A DNA stretch of 64,000 nucleotides from Spirosoma sp. SC4-14 (GCF_037201965.1 NZ_CP147519.1:62001-126000); one strand, 5' to 3'. Counted from the first letter of the stretch, positions 17,324 through 26,578 are shown. Notes: generated from the letters alone by a model not told the origin. A program made the numbers and translations.

Positions 17324-18769
17324 ATGAAAAGTACGTATATCCTTCTGGTGCTGCTGGGGCAGTTTTTAGCAGCACAGGCCTGTTCGGCGCAGGACAACAA
17401 AACGGATGATCCGTTTATTGCCCGGCCTTATCTCCAGATCGGTCATACCCCCTCAACTGAAACCCTTCAACTGCTATGGCATGCGCCAGACGCCAGCACG
17501 GACTGGGCGGTTGACTACCAACCCAAAGCGAATGGGCCCTGGAAGAAGACAGCGCTGCCTACATGGGTTCGGGTGGACGTGGCGGGTATTGAACCGCATC
17601 GGGTGTATGAAGCTACCCTTACCGGTTTGACGCCGGGCAGTAGATTCAATTATCGGGTGCTGAAAGCCGGAAAGGTCGTGTTTACGGCAGAAGGGCAGGC
17701 TTCTAAAAAAGCCGACCAGCTGTATCGATTTGTGGCCTTTGCCGATATTGGAGCCGAAACACCTGCCCAGAAAAAATTAGCCTCCCGAGCCTATTTGGCA
17801 AAGCCGGATTTCGTGGTCGTTCCGGGGGATATTGTATATGAGCGTGGATTGATTTCCGAATATCGCTCCCGTTTCTGGCCGATCTATAATGCCAATCAGG
17901 TCGATACGGCAGGAGCACCTTTACTGCGTTCGGTGCCTATGATTGTGGCACCCGGCAACCACGACACCGATACGCGTGATCTGGACAAATATCCTGATGC
18001 ACTGGCCTATTACTACTACTGGAAGCAACCCTTAAACGGTATTACCGGCACAGAAGGCGGTCCGCTAATACCCACTATGACGGCTTCGGTCGATAACCGC
18101 AAAGCCTTTCTGGAAGCGGCTGGCGAGGCTTACTTGAAAATGGCCAATTACTCCTTCGACTATGGAAATGCTCACTGGACCGTGATCGATTCGAATCCGT
18201 ATGTCGATTTTACGGATAAGGGGTTGCAGGAGTGGATTGCGGCCGATTTAGCCAGGGCGCAAAACGCTACCTGGCGATTCGTGATGTTTCACCATCCCGG
18301 TTTCAATTCGGCCCGGGAGCACTATGAACAACAACATACCCGGCTGCTATCGCCCATTTTTGAAGCGGGAAATGTTGATGTGGTATTCACTGGTCACGTA
18401 CACAACTACCAGCGTTCCTTTCCGCTGACATTTGTTCCCGACAAAAAAGGGGTACTGTTAGTATCGAGCATGGGCGCTAAAATGGCTCGTGGCCGGGTGG
18501 TGAACGACCAATGGGCACTCGACAAATCCTTTAACGGAACGACCAATACCAAACCGAAGGGAATTATTTATTTGGTGACAGGTGCGGGTGGTCAAACACT
18601 CTATAATCCTGAACAGAATAACGATCCCGATTCGTGGCAGCGATTTACGGACAAGTTCTTTTCAAATGTGCATTCGCTCACCGTTGCCGATGTGAATGGG
18701 AAAACGCTAAGTATCCGTCAGATTGATGTTAACGGTAAAGAAATTGATTCGTTTACCATAACCAAGTAA
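17324..18769 (+). CDS. Secreted purple-acid-type metallophosphatase
   Basis: Exported phosphatase of 481 residues. Signal peptide (about 1-22, ending near QACSAQ), N-terminal fibronectin-III-like purple acid phosphatase domain (about 30-115: LQLLWHAPD, YEATLTGLTPGSRFNYRV) and a calcineurin-like catalytic domain (about 120-400). All metal-ligand motifs are visible: FVAFADIG, VVPGDIVYE, IVAPGNHDTD, MFHHPG and FTGHVHNYQRS. The family hydrolyses phosphate monoesters outside the cytoplasm. The start at MKSTYIL was chosen because it begins the signal peptide; an upstream in-frame GTG at 17288 lies inside the terminator stem. It closes the cluster that begins at 10910. Confidence 0.93.
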   Translation: MKSTYILLVLLGQFLAAQACSAQDNKTDDPFIARPYLQIGHTPSTETLQLLWHAPDASTDWAVDYQPKANGPWKKTALPTWVRVDVAGIEPHRVYEATLTGLTPGSRFNYRVLKAGKVVFTAEGQASKKADQLYRFVAFADIGAETPAQKKLASRAYLAKPDFVVVPGDIVYERGLISEYRSRFWPIYNANQVDTAGAPLLRSVPMIVAPGNHDTDTRDLDKYPDALAYYYYWKQPLNGITGTEGGPLIPTMTASVDNRKAFLEAAGEAYLKMANYSFDYGNAHWTVIDSNPYVDFTDKGLQEWIAADLARAQNATWRFVMFHHPGFNSAREHYEQQHTRLLSPIFEAGNVDVVFTGHVHNYQRSFPLTFVPDKKGVLLVSSMGAKMARGRVVNDQWALDKSFNGTTNTKPKGIIYLVTGAGGQTLYNPEQNNDPDSWQRFTDKFFSNVHSLTVADVNGKTLSIRQIDVNGKEIDSFTITK

Positions 18770-18808
18770 TTCAAACCTAGGTAGCCAGTCTGGTAAGTCG
18801 AGTGATTT

Positions 18809-18858
18809 TAAAGTAAGAAATGCCACAACTCATATGAGTTGTGGCATTTCTTACTTTA
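18809..18858 (+). terminator. 50-bp perfect palindrome downstream of the phosphatase gene
   Basis: Two 25-base arms meet without a spacer at 18833/18834 (CAT|ATG centre) and pair without mismatch. It lies 40 bases after the phosphatase stop codon. The T-tract is short (TTT), so it may act as a terminator, an mRNA-stabilising end or a cruciform-forming site. The IS982 target site starts 21 bases further on. Confidence 0.65.
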
Positions 18859-18878
18859 GGATATCGATCATTTACAAG

Positions 18879-18887
18879 TAATTTATA
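18879..18887. repeat. Left copy of the IS982 target-site duplication
   Basis: TAATTTATA, identical to 19814-19822 on the other side of the element. Confidence 0.85.
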
Positions 18888-19813
18888 ACCCAAGTTGCGA
18901 GATAATTTAACCCTGTTAGTCTGGGGCGAGTTTTTAGAGTCTCTGAGGTTCTAAAACTACCATCCCCATGACTGACAAAGCTATAGCAATCTACTGCTTT
19001 TTGGACGACTTCTTCCAAAAGAGCGGCTACAAAACCGAGCCTCATTGCAAAGTCAATGATGCCCAAATCGCCACCACAGCACTAATGGCAGCTCTTTTCT
19101 TCTATGGTAATCATGCTTCGGCCATGAAATATATGCACGAACATCAAGGGTTTTGCCAGCTCCATAAGTCAAACTTCAATCGACGGCTGCATGGCTTGCA
19201 GACTCGCTTAGCGGCCGTATTCCGGGCAGTCGGAGCTACGCTCAAAGAACTTAATACGACCAGCCGCTACATTATTGATTCGTTTCCCGTATCAGTCTGT
19301 CGAAATTGCCGCATTCCGGTTTGTAAGTTACTGACAAACAAAGCTTATCGAGGCTATAATGAAGCCAAAAAGGAATATTTTTATGGCTTTAAAGTGACCC
19401 TGATTGTTGATGCTGATGGCCTTCCGGTCGATTACTACGTAAGTGCGGGTAGTTTTCACGACGCTACTATCCTGCAATCCATGTCCATTGACTTACCGGC
19501 TGGCAGTCTACTCTACGGGGACAGTGGCTATACGGACTACGAGCAGGAAGATTTGTACGCGGAATGCGAAGAGATTTTTCTGCGAATTCACCGCAAGAAA
19601 AATTCTCAGCGACCGGATCAACCTTGGGAAGCTTATTTAAAAAAAGTCTTCCGGAAGCCGATTGAAACGAAGTTTAGCCAAATTACTAACCGCTTTGCTC
19701 GCCATATCCATGCTGTCAGCCTGGAAGGATTATTGCTGAAATTATTCTTATTTGTCTTTGCCTTTAGCTTAGACGGGCTTACGCCTGATTCAAACTAATC
19801 TCGCAACTTGAAT
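18888..19813 (+). mobile_element. Complete IS982-family insertion sequence (926 bp)
   Basis: The left end ACCCAAGTTGCGAGAT (18888-18903) and the right end, read inward as ATTCAAGTTGCGAGAT (19813-19798), are inverted repeats matching at 14 of 16 bases. They enclose one full-length transposase gene. The 9 bases TAATTTATA occur directly outside both ends (18879-18887 and 19814-19822) as a target duplication, so the insertion looks recent and intact. End placement is uncertain by one or two bases because flank and end share As and Ts. A decayed copy lies at 55533-55681. Confidence 0.9.
18968..19798 (+). CDS. IS982-family transposase
   Basis: DDE transposase of 276 residues, the only gene of the element. 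The family hallmark around the first catalytic Asp is clear: YIIDSFPVSVCRNCRI (about residues 99-114), then YFYGFKVTLIVDADG, the second Asp in LLYGDSGYTDYE (about 178-190) and the Glu in RKPIETKFSQITNRF (about 237). Length and lack of frameshift suggest it is functional. It starts at the first ATG after the left end, 80 bases in, and its stop codon reaches the right inverted repeat. Confidence 0.93.
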   Translation: MTDKAIAIYCFLDDFFQKSGYKTEPHCKVNDAQIATTALMAALFFYGNHASAMKYMHEHQGFCQLHKSNFNRRLHGLQTRLAAVFRAVGATLKELNTTSRYIIDSFPVSVCRNCRIPVCKLLTNKAYRGYNEAKKEYFYGFKVTLIVDADGLPVDYYVSAGSFHDATILQSMSIDLPAGSLLYGDSGYTDYEQEDLYAECEEIFLRIHRKKNSQRPDQPWEAYLKKVFRKPIETKFSQITNRFARHIHAVSLEGLLLKLFLFVFAFSLDGLTPDSN

Positions 19814-19822
19814 TAATTTATA
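19814..19822. repeat. Right copy of the IS982 target-site duplication
   Basis: TAATTTATA, identical to 18879-18887. It includes the stop codon of the decayed EamA gene on the minus strand. Confidence 0.85.
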
Positions 19823-20085
19823 AAATAAGCACCAACGTTCCGCCGATAAGTAGGAGTGCACCGATAGACGCCTTCCATGTCAGCACTTCGCCCAGAAACA
19901 AAACTGACAGAATGATAGCGATGGCTACACGCAGTTTGTCAACTGGTGCCAACTCCGAAACCTTACCGAGTTGCAGTGCTTTGAACCGGGGCGCCGATGC
20001 GGTTGACCCCTTCGATCCCCACTTTCGCCAAAATTGCTGTCAAAGCGGCAAACAAAGCTGAGAGTAAGGCATAAATCCACCACAT
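19818..20085 (-). pseudogene. EamA/DMT-type transporter gene with internal deletion
   Basis: On the minus strand the 5' part from ATG 20085 reads MWWIYALLSALFAALTAIL and continues to GIEGVNRIGAPVQSTATR before a stop. In another frame the 3' part reads FKALQLGKVSELAPVDKL, VAIAIILSVLFLGEVLTWKAS and ends GGTLVLIL at 19818. These are the N- and C-terminal parts of a short (about 140-residue) EamA-domain transporter; the middle, roughly 50-60 residues, is gone and the frame is broken at the junction near 19985-20005. The IS982 target duplication covers its stop codon. Intact homologues belong to the drug/metabolite transporter superfamily. Confidence 0.8.
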
Positions 20086-20173
20086 AATTTAGACAGATAG
20101 AAGGGAGTTAGTTGTACCGAAGCTCTCTTTATAGTTCTTAGAAAAACCTTCTACAAAAGACAGTCTGAACTCT

Positions 20174-21190
20174 TTACTTAGCAGCATATTCAAGCACCAT
20201 AAATGTGCCTGGCTTTACTGCTGGACGAGGACGCGGGTTTTCCGTTGTGGCAGCCGGGGCAGGATCAAATTCAGCCGTTGTAACGAAAATGTGATGACTC
20301 ATTGGATCGATGGTAATCGTACGGGCACCGCGCATAGTCGTGACCGTTTGAACAGCTTCAAATTGACCCGGTTTAACTTCCTTCACCACCGTTAATGTAC
20401 CTTCCCCATTGGAACTGATGGCTGAGCCAGTCGATGTGTCAAATACAGCCCCATCGGTTCCGCTTCCCGTTGGTACTTCTGCCAGCACCTTGCCCGTTTG
20501 TGAATCCATCACGACCATCACTTTATTGCAGGTGCTAAACAGATGGTGGTGCGGTTTGTCAAAAGCCAGACCGGTCGGTTCTTCGCCTTTGCCTAATTTC
20601 CAATGGTGTTTGACTGATAATGATTTGGCATCAAATACCGCTACTTCATTTTTGTCTTCCAGATTGACGAAAATTAGGCCGTGATCATCGCTAATGGCAG
20701 CTTCAGGAGCCCCACCCAACTCGACCGTACCCACCACATTGCCAGTCGTTGCTTCTAAAACCGTTGCGCTGTTGCCGTCGTTGTTGAAGATGAAGATTCG
20801 TTTAGAGAAAGCGTCGTACATAATCGCGTCCGGCTTTTTGCCCGTCGGAATTTCCTTTAGGGCTTTAAACGACTTCGTATCAAACATAGTAGCCGTATTG
20901 GGCCGGCCATTGGTTGTGTAGCCTACGGTTGTGCCTGGCACAACGGCGATCCCATGAATACTCGGTGTCGGTGCGATAACGCCCACTTTTTGGTGACTTT
21001 TCAGGTCGAGCACTTCAACCTGCGTACCATGCGAAACATAGAGCCGACTAGTTTCGGCATCGGCCATCAGATAATCCCAGCTACCCTCGCCCCCGATAGT
21101 GGTTTTCTTGACGAGGTGGTAATTCGTCGATTGGGCAAACAACGAGCCCGTTAAACACAGGCAAACAGCGGAAATCCGGAACGCTTTCAT
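20174..21190 (-). CDS. YncE-like secreted beta-propeller protein (copy 2)
   Basis: Exported YVTN-type propeller of 338 residues with signal peptide ending near LTGSLFAQS (about residue 20). Blades parallel those of the protein at 10910-11938 almost position by position, for example WDYLMADAETSRLYVSHGTQVEVLDL against the sister WDYLKMDGERERLFVSHFDRVHVIDL. A Pro-rich tail precedes the C-terminus. The ATG at 21190 starts the signal peptide; an ATG ten codons upstream is less likely. The gene follows the RND permease by 39 bases on the same strand, so it is probably the last gene of the efflux operon. Confidence 0.88.
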   Translation of the reverse strand: MKAFRISAVCLCLTGSLFAQSTNYHLVKKTTIGGEGSWDYLMADAETSRLYVSHGTQVEVLDLKSHQKVGVIAPTPSIHGIAVVPGTTVGYTTNGRPNTATMFDTKSFKALKEIPTGKKPDAIMYDAFSKRIFIFNNDGNSATVLEATTGNVVGTVELGGAPEAAISDDHGLIFVNLEDKNEVAVFDAKSLSVKHHWKLGKGEEPTGLAFDKPHHHLFSTCNKVMVVMDSQTGKVLAEVPTGSGTDGAVFDTSTGSAISSNGEGTLTVVKEVKPGQFEAVQTVTTMRGARTITIDPMSHHIFVTTAEFDPAPAATTENPRPRPAVKPGTFMVLEYAAK

Positions 21191-21229
21191 ACAAGGTTGA
21201 TTTAGTTTATTAGTGATCACTGGGTTAAC

Positions 21230-24200
21230 TCATTTGTCTTTATAGGCTAAGCGTAATAATCCGGGGAAAATCAGGAGAAGTAGGGGCAACGCGGCACAAA
21301 ATCCACCAATCACGGCAATAGCTAAGGGTTGGTGGAGCTGGGCCCCTGTTCCAATACCTAATGCCAGCGGCATCAGGGCAATAATGGCACTGGTAGCCGT
21401 CATCAATTTAGGCCGGATACGCGCTGAAATGGCAAACGCAATAGATTCAGCAACCGGGGCCGTCTGATGGTGAATGGCGAACTGCTGAAACGTGAAAATG
21501 GCATTCTCGGCAATGATGCCCACAATCATAATAATACCCGTATAGCTGCCGACGTTGAGGGGAGTTTTGGTGATGAAGAGCGCCATAAATGAGCCCGACA
21601 CACCCAGGACCGAGATCAGCAGAATCAGCCCCGCAGCTTTTAAATCCCTGAACAGGAACAGGAGTACGATGAACACTAGCAATGAAGCCGATATCAGGAT
21701 AATCAATAACTCCCGAAAGGACTGTTGCTGCTGCGCGTACGCTCCTCCGTAATCGATGTGTTTACCCGCAGTCAGCGTGATACCACTGCTTACCTTTTGC
21801 TGAATTTCCTTGATTACACTGCCCAGATCGCGATTCGCCAGGCTGGCAGTAACGGCAACCATCGGTTGCAGATTTTCCCGTTGAATTTCGGCCGTTCCTG
21901 AGTCGATTCGTACAGTGGCAAAATCAGCCAGGAGACGACTGCGGCCATCGGCGGTAAAAATCGGACTTTGTTTGAGGAGTTGTAAATCGCTTCCCATGCC
22001 CGGATACTTCAACCGCATTTTGATGAATTGGCTGCCTTCCAGAATATTGCCCACGTCGTTGCCAACCAGGTAGGTTGTTAGCTGATTTTGTAGATCTAAG
22101 GGTACAAGTCCATATTGCAGTAAGGCGCTGGATTTCGGACTGAATATGACGGAAGGGCCGGCGATGGTGATGCCATTGAAGACATCGGCCGTGCCGGGTA
22201 CCTGGCTAACAATTCCACTGATTTTATCGGCCAGCGGGCGCAATTCGGTGGGCTGGTCGCCAAACACTTTAACTTCGACGGGATTGGGTTCACTCATCAA
22301 ATCGCCGAGCATATCGCCAATTACCTGCCCAAAGTCAACCGTTAGACCCGGCTGGGTAGCTTCGATTTTACCGCGCAGCTCGTCGATCACTTCGTTGGTA
22401 GGGCGGGTACGGTCTTTTTTGAGCGAGATCAGATAATCCCCTCCGTTGGGTTCGGTAATAAAAAAGCCCATCTGGGCCCCCGTTCGCCGGGAATAGCTGG
22501 CTACCTCCGGTATCGTCTTTATTAATTGATCGACCTCCGTGAGCATGACGTTGGTTTCATCCAGCGATGTGCCGGGTTCGGAGTGGTAGTCCAGAACGAT
22601 CGAGCCTTCGTCCATATCGGGTAGAAATCCTGTTTCTAACTGGCTATAAATCAGAAAGACAGCCAGCGCCATTGCGCTCACCAGGCCCAGGGCAATCCAG
22701 GGGCGATGAATGAACAGGGACAGGATGTTGCCAATGGCGGGATGGGTAGCGGCATCTTTCTGCTTTTTCCTGGAAGACCCCAGTAGGCTGTACAAGACGG
22801 GCAGTCCCAACCAGGTAATTAAAAACGAGCAGGTGAGGGTTACGACCATGGTTGTGGCCAGCACTTTGAAAAAAGCCCCGGCTACACCACTCATCAGTGA
22901 GAACGGAATAAATATGACAATGGTACTCAGTGACGAGCCGATCATGGCGGGAAATAGGTAGCGGATGGCGGTCTGAATGGTGTTGGCGTCAGACTGCCCT
23001 TCATGTTCTTCTTCTACCCGGTGAATTTGCTCTACAATCACGACCGCATCGTCGATAATCAGCCCAATACCCGCAGCTATTCCGCCAAGTGTCATGATAT
23101 CGAGCGTGTAGCCCATAACGTAAAGAACAACCATCGCGGCACCCAGAATGATAGGAATCGTAATAAGGATAACCGTACTGGCCTTGAGCGACCGTAGAAA
23201 CAAACTGGTGACAATAATGGCCAGTGCCAACCCAATAAAAATGCTGTCAGTCACGCTCTTAACCGCATCACTAACAAAGTCAGCCTGAACATACGTAGGT
23301 GTTAATGTAACATCGGCAGGTAGCAATTTGGTAAGTTCCTGTACTTTATGGTTGATGTCTTTACTGAGATTGATTAAGTTAGCCGACGGCTGTTTGACCA
23401 CATTGACGAGGACGGTTTCTTTACCATTTGCTTCGATTTTGGTGAATTCCTGCTGCTCATGCAGTTCCACCGTTGCTACGTCAGCCAGGCGGAGTACCCG
23501 TTGCCCATCGCTGCGAATGATGATGTTTTCGACATCCTGTTTCGAGTGAACCGTTGCGTCGGTAAGGGTCAGGTATAGACGATTATAACCCGAAACCATT
23601 CCGTCGGCCTGGATAAAATTGGTTGCAGCCAGCGCGGTCGTGATGGCCGCTGGTGTTACGTTCAGACTTGCCAGTTTATTGGGCTGGAGAACGATCCAGT
23701 ATTCTTTGGTACGCCCACCCATCACCTGTATGTTCGATACACCCGTTACCCGGCTCAAATAGGGTCGGATGGTGTACATAGCTAACTTTCGCAGTTCAAT
23801 CAAATCACGACTGTTCGAAGTCAGCGCAAAATCCATCACCGGCAGAATCGATGGCGACATTTTCTCTACAGACAGGTTCGTATTAGGCAATAGCGTATTC
23901 TGAATCTGGTTGATGCGGGCATTGACGCGCTGCAACGATACATCCATATCCACCGACCAGTTCAAATAAATCGACAGTTCGGAACTACCCCGACTGGTGG
24001 TGCTACGAACCATTTCAACCCCTTCTACTTGATTGACGGCATTTTCGAGCGGCTGGGTAATGGCGATCATCATGAGTTCAACGGGCTGCTCACCGGCATC
24101 GGCAATGACCTTAATTTTGGGAAACGTCTTTTCGGGAAACAAGGAAACCTGAATCTGCCGGTAGGCGAAAAGCCCTCCCACCAGCAGTAGGATGAGTACC

Positions 24201-24250
24201 CCCAGAATTGGCTTTCGATATCGGTAAAAACCAGGCTGTTCAGTGGGCAT
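21230..24250 (-). CDS. RND-family efflux permease
   Basis: Inner-membrane proton-driven pump of the AcrB/HAE type, 1006 residues. It has helix 1 at about 12-30, a first periplasmic porter domain, helices 2-6 at about 330-480, helix 7 near 520-540, a second porter domain and five C-terminal helices. The proton-relay acidic pair is in AAGIGLIIDDAVVIVEQIHR near residue 400. This pattern fits drug or organic-solute pumps rather than the heavy-metal subgroup. It overlaps the adaptor gene by 11 bases and forms the inner-membrane part of the TolC/adaptor/RND tripartite pump. Substrate unknown. Confidence 0.95.
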   Translation of the reverse strand: MPTEQPGFYRYRKPILGVLILLLVGGLFAYRQIQVSLFPEKTFPKIKVIADAGEQPVELMMIAITQPLENAVNQVEGVEMVRSTTSRGSSELSIYLNWSVDMDVSLQRVNARINQIQNTLLPNTNLSVEKMSPSILPVMDFALTSNSRDLIELRKLAMYTIRPYLSRVTGVSNIQVMGGRTKEYWIVLQPNKLASLNVTPAAITTALAATNFIQADGMVSGYNRLYLTLTDATVHSKQDVENIIIRSDGQRVLRLADVATVELHEQQEFTKIEANGKETVLVNVVKQPSANLINLSKDINHKVQELTKLLPADVTLTPTYVQADFVSDAVKSVTDSIFIGLALAIIVTSLFLRSLKASTVILITIPIILGAAMVVLYVMGYTLDIMTLGGIAAGIGLIIDDAVVIVEQIHRVEEEHEGQSDANTIQTAIRYLFPAMIGSSLSTIVIFIPFSLMSGVAGAFFKVLATTMVVTLTCSFLITWLGLPVLYSLLGSSRKKQKDAATHPAIGNILSLFIHRPWIALGLVSAMALAVFLIYSQLETGFLPDMDEGSIVLDYHSEPGTSLDETNVMLTEVDQLIKTIPEVASYSRRTGAQMGFFITEPNGGDYLISLKKDRTRPTNEVIDELRGKIEATQPGLTVDFGQVIGDMLGDLMSEPNPVEVKVFGDQPTELRPLADKISGIVSQVPGTADVFNGITIAGPSVIFSPKSSALLQYGLVPLDLQNQLTTYLVGNDVGNILEGSQFIKMRLKYPGMGSDLQLLKQSPIFTADGRSRLLADFATVRIDSGTAEIQRENLQPMVAVTASLANRDLGSVIKEIQQKVSSGITLTAGKHIDYGGAYAQQQQSFRELLIILISASLLVFIVLLFLFRDLKAAGLILLISVLGVSGSFMALFITKTPLNVGSYTGIIMIVGIIAENAIFTFQQFAIHHQTAPVAESIAFAISARIRPKLMTATSAIIALMPLALGIGTGAQLHQPLAIAVIGGFCAALPLLLLIFPGLLRLAYKDK

Positions 24251-25211
24251 GGGTGGGACGATTTATGGTGATCGATGCCTTATCAGCCAGGCCATACCCC
24301 CCTTTGCTGACAAAGCGATCCTGTGGCTTAAATCGGGGGCTAAGAATTTCAATACGTGTTTCGCGCTGGAGACCAATTTTGATGGGGACTTTAACGGCGG
24401 TGGTATCGTTAAGTAGCTTCATGACCCAGAATTCGGTCTGGAGTTCGTTGGCCAGAACGGCGTCCTTGGGCAACGACTGCGCCTGGTTATGCTGCTGCTG
24501 GGTAAACGTAATAGCCAGTTGAAGACGGGCTGGCAGTACCATCGGGTGGTCGGGTTTAATGACGAATCGCTCGGTTTGGGAGAGCGAATCAGCGATGGCG
24601 AGCGTGCGGAAAATTCGCCCGCCAATGCGCCGACCATTCGGCAATTGAATGCTGCATACGCTGCCCACATGCACCGCTGTGTCCTGTTCAACGGGCACCT
24701 CGATTAGAAAGACAAACATGTCGGGAGCCGAAAAGGTGGCCAGCACAGTGCCGTCCTGCACATACTCATTCTCCTCCGCCTGCACCAATGTAACCAGACC
24801 CGCGTCCGGAGCACGGATGGTCAGTTTGCCAATGTCTTTAAGCGTTGGATCATTGAGGTAATTTTTACCACCGAGCGCGTAGGTTTCCTTGGTTTCCAGG
24901 CCAAATAAAGGGGTTCCTTTCTGGAGCTTGTCACCAATTTTGACGTATACTTTAGTCACGTAGCCAGCAATCGGCGATTTAATATCGCCACTAGTGAGAT
25001 AGTACGTCATACCCCGAAACGTTTTTTCAACCCGAAACGAATCGGCTTTAACGGTCGTGATATCAACGGGCGTTTTGGGGTTCGGCGCGTTGGAGTCAGC
25101 CGATTGCGAACCTGAACTTGTATCGGTCGTTGACAACGAGCCGCAGCCGGTTAGAAGTAGCGCCAGAAGCAGTCCGAAGGGATACATTGGGTTTATCATA
25201 CGTTGAGGCAT
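24240..25211 (-). CDS. RND periplasmic adaptor (membrane fusion) lipoprotein
   Basis: Periplasmic adaptor of 323 residues joining pump and TolC channel. The N-terminus MYPFGLLLALLLTGCGS has a good lipobox (Cys about 23), a Ser/Thr-rich linker follows, then the lipoyl/barrel-sandwich halves (GDIKSPIAGYVTKVYVKIGDKLQKGTPLFGLE and APDAGLVTLVQAEENEYVQDGTVLATFS) with little coiled coil between them, and a beta-barrel domain. The short hairpin makes it smaller than AcrA. The start at 25211 is two bases after the TolC gene; Met5 and Met9 are possible alternatives. It overlaps the permease gene by 11 bases. Confidence 0.92.
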   Translation of the reverse strand: MPQRMINPMYPFGLLLALLLTGCGSLSTTDTSSGSQSADSNAPNPKTPVDITTVKADSFRVEKTFRGMTYYLTSGDIKSPIAGYVTKVYVKIGDKLQKGTPLFGLETKETYALGGKNYLNDPTLKDIGKLTIRAPDAGLVTLVQAEENEYVQDGTVLATFSAPDMFVFLIEVPVEQDTAVHVGSVCSIQLPNGRRIGGRIFRTLAIADSLSQTERFVIKPDHPMVLPARLQLAITFTQQQHNQAQSLPKDAVLANELQTEFWVMKLLNDTTAVKVPIKIGLQRETRIEILSPRFKPQDRFVSKGGYGLADKASITINRPTHAH

Positions 25212-25213
25212 GG

Positions 25214-26473
25214 TTAGAAATTACGATAGTTGAACGTGTTGATAAACCGTTGCCGCTGAATGATTAATTGATTCAGGGTTAGCTTACTATTCAGAAAGCG
25301 CTGCACAATGAGCAGGTAATCAATAGCCGATATGTCGCCCCGGTACAGTCGGGCCTGACTGATCGTCAATAAATTTTCGACGTCAGTATTTTGCCGTTCG
25401 GTGATACTTATCAGGTTCTGATTGACGCGTAATTGCTCATTGACCGTTCGCAGCTGCAAATTGAATCGGTTGAGGTACTGATTCCGATAATTCCGAATGG
25501 TTAGCTGCTCGACGTCGAGTTTCTGGTATTGCAGCTTTCGCTGATTTCCATTATAGATGGGCATGGTAAAATTCAGGCCGATGCTATAACCAAGCCGTTT
25601 GGTAATCAAATCTGAGCTGATGGCATTGGTCCCTGCATTGGCTACCAGATCCAGCGAGGGGCGATAAAAAATATCGATAACCCGGCGATTCCGTTCCACA
25701 ATCACGCTGTCGTACCGGTAGCGTAATAAATAGGGGTTGTCGTCGGGCATAAATCGGGCCTCTAGTGCGAGATCGGGTTTTTCAAGTCGTACGAGCCCCG
25801 TTTCAGGGATATTGCAGAGTGTGTTAAGGGTTAGAATATCCTGCAAAAACTGTACTTTGGCGCCTTCATAGTTCACTTCGCTCTGTTGCCAGTCGACCCG
25901 AAACGCCAGGTAGTCTGACTGATTGAATAAGGCTTTCCGAAGCAGTTCTTTCAATACCTCGTTTTGTCGAGAAAAAATCTGGTACAAATCCCCAAAAATG
26001 ACCATCTGCTGATAATCCTGATAGGCCGTCAGGTAGAGATCGACAATGGATTTCTGGAGATCATTCTGATTGATACGAACGGTATTGACTAGCAAATCGC
26101 GAAGAGCAGCATTTAGCGCATTCTGGATTCGAAGGTTTCGGCGGTAAAGCAGGTTTCGGTTCGCCTGAATTAGCCCCGTGTACGCTCCGCCATTGGTCGT
26201 CGCCTGATCGTAGCCCCAGTTTGTGCCAGCCGGTGCGTACAGGTATTGCCCGATGGCCTGCACAAAGGGTTTGTTGGTCGCAATGTTGAGTAGACTGTCG
26301 AGCCTGTTCAAGGTAATGGCGTTGCTATTCTCTTTCAGCAGTGGGCTGTTAGCCAGTCCCTGATCCAGGTAATACGCCAGGTTTCGGTGAGCCAGCGTAT
26401 CCTGTCCATAGCTGGAAATGGCTTGAAAGACAAACCAGAAACTTACCCATATGACTCGTTTATATAGTTGCAT
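25214..26473 (-). CDS. TolC-family outer-membrane channel
   Basis: Outer-membrane efflux protein of 419 residues. Signal peptide ends near AISSYGQ (about 23). Two OEP-type repeats of long amphipathic helices follow (about 30-215 and 235-415), with QANRNLLYRRNLRIQNALNAALRD and KLQYQKLDVEQLTIRNYRNQYLNRFNLQLRTV-type helix patterns (quoted in parts). It is the first gene of the minus-strand efflux operon TolC, adaptor, RND, propeller. No CTTCA box is seen in the 105 bases before it, unlike the neighbouring PAP2 gene. Confidence 0.9.
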   Translation of the reverse strand: MQLYKRVIWVSFWFVFQAISSYGQDTLAHRNLAYYLDQGLANSPLLKENSNAITLNRLDSLLNIATNKPFVQAIGQYLYAPAGTNWGYDQATTNGGAYTGLIQANRNLLYRRNLRIQNALNAALRDLLVNTVRINQNDLQKSIVDLYLTAYQDYQQMVIFGDLYQIFSRQNEVLKELLRKALFNQSDYLAFRVDWQQSEVNYEGAKVQFLQDILTLNTLCNIPETGLVRLEKPDLALEARFMPDDNPYLLRYRYDSVIVERNRRVIDIFYRPSLDLVANAGTNAISSDLITKRLGYSIGLNFTMPIYNGNQRKLQYQKLDVEQLTIRNYRNQYLNRFNLQLRTVNEQLRVNQNLISITERQNTDVENLLTISQARLYRGDISAIDYLLIVQRFLNSKLTLNQLIIQRQRFINTFNYRNF

Positions 26474-26578
26474 AGAACCTGTTTAAAAGGCTTCATTCCG
26501 TTGAACTAAATGGAGCTTTTTTCATGATAGTCATTTTTCTGGTTATCAAGCCTATCGCTAGTCGCCTATGCATCCAAA

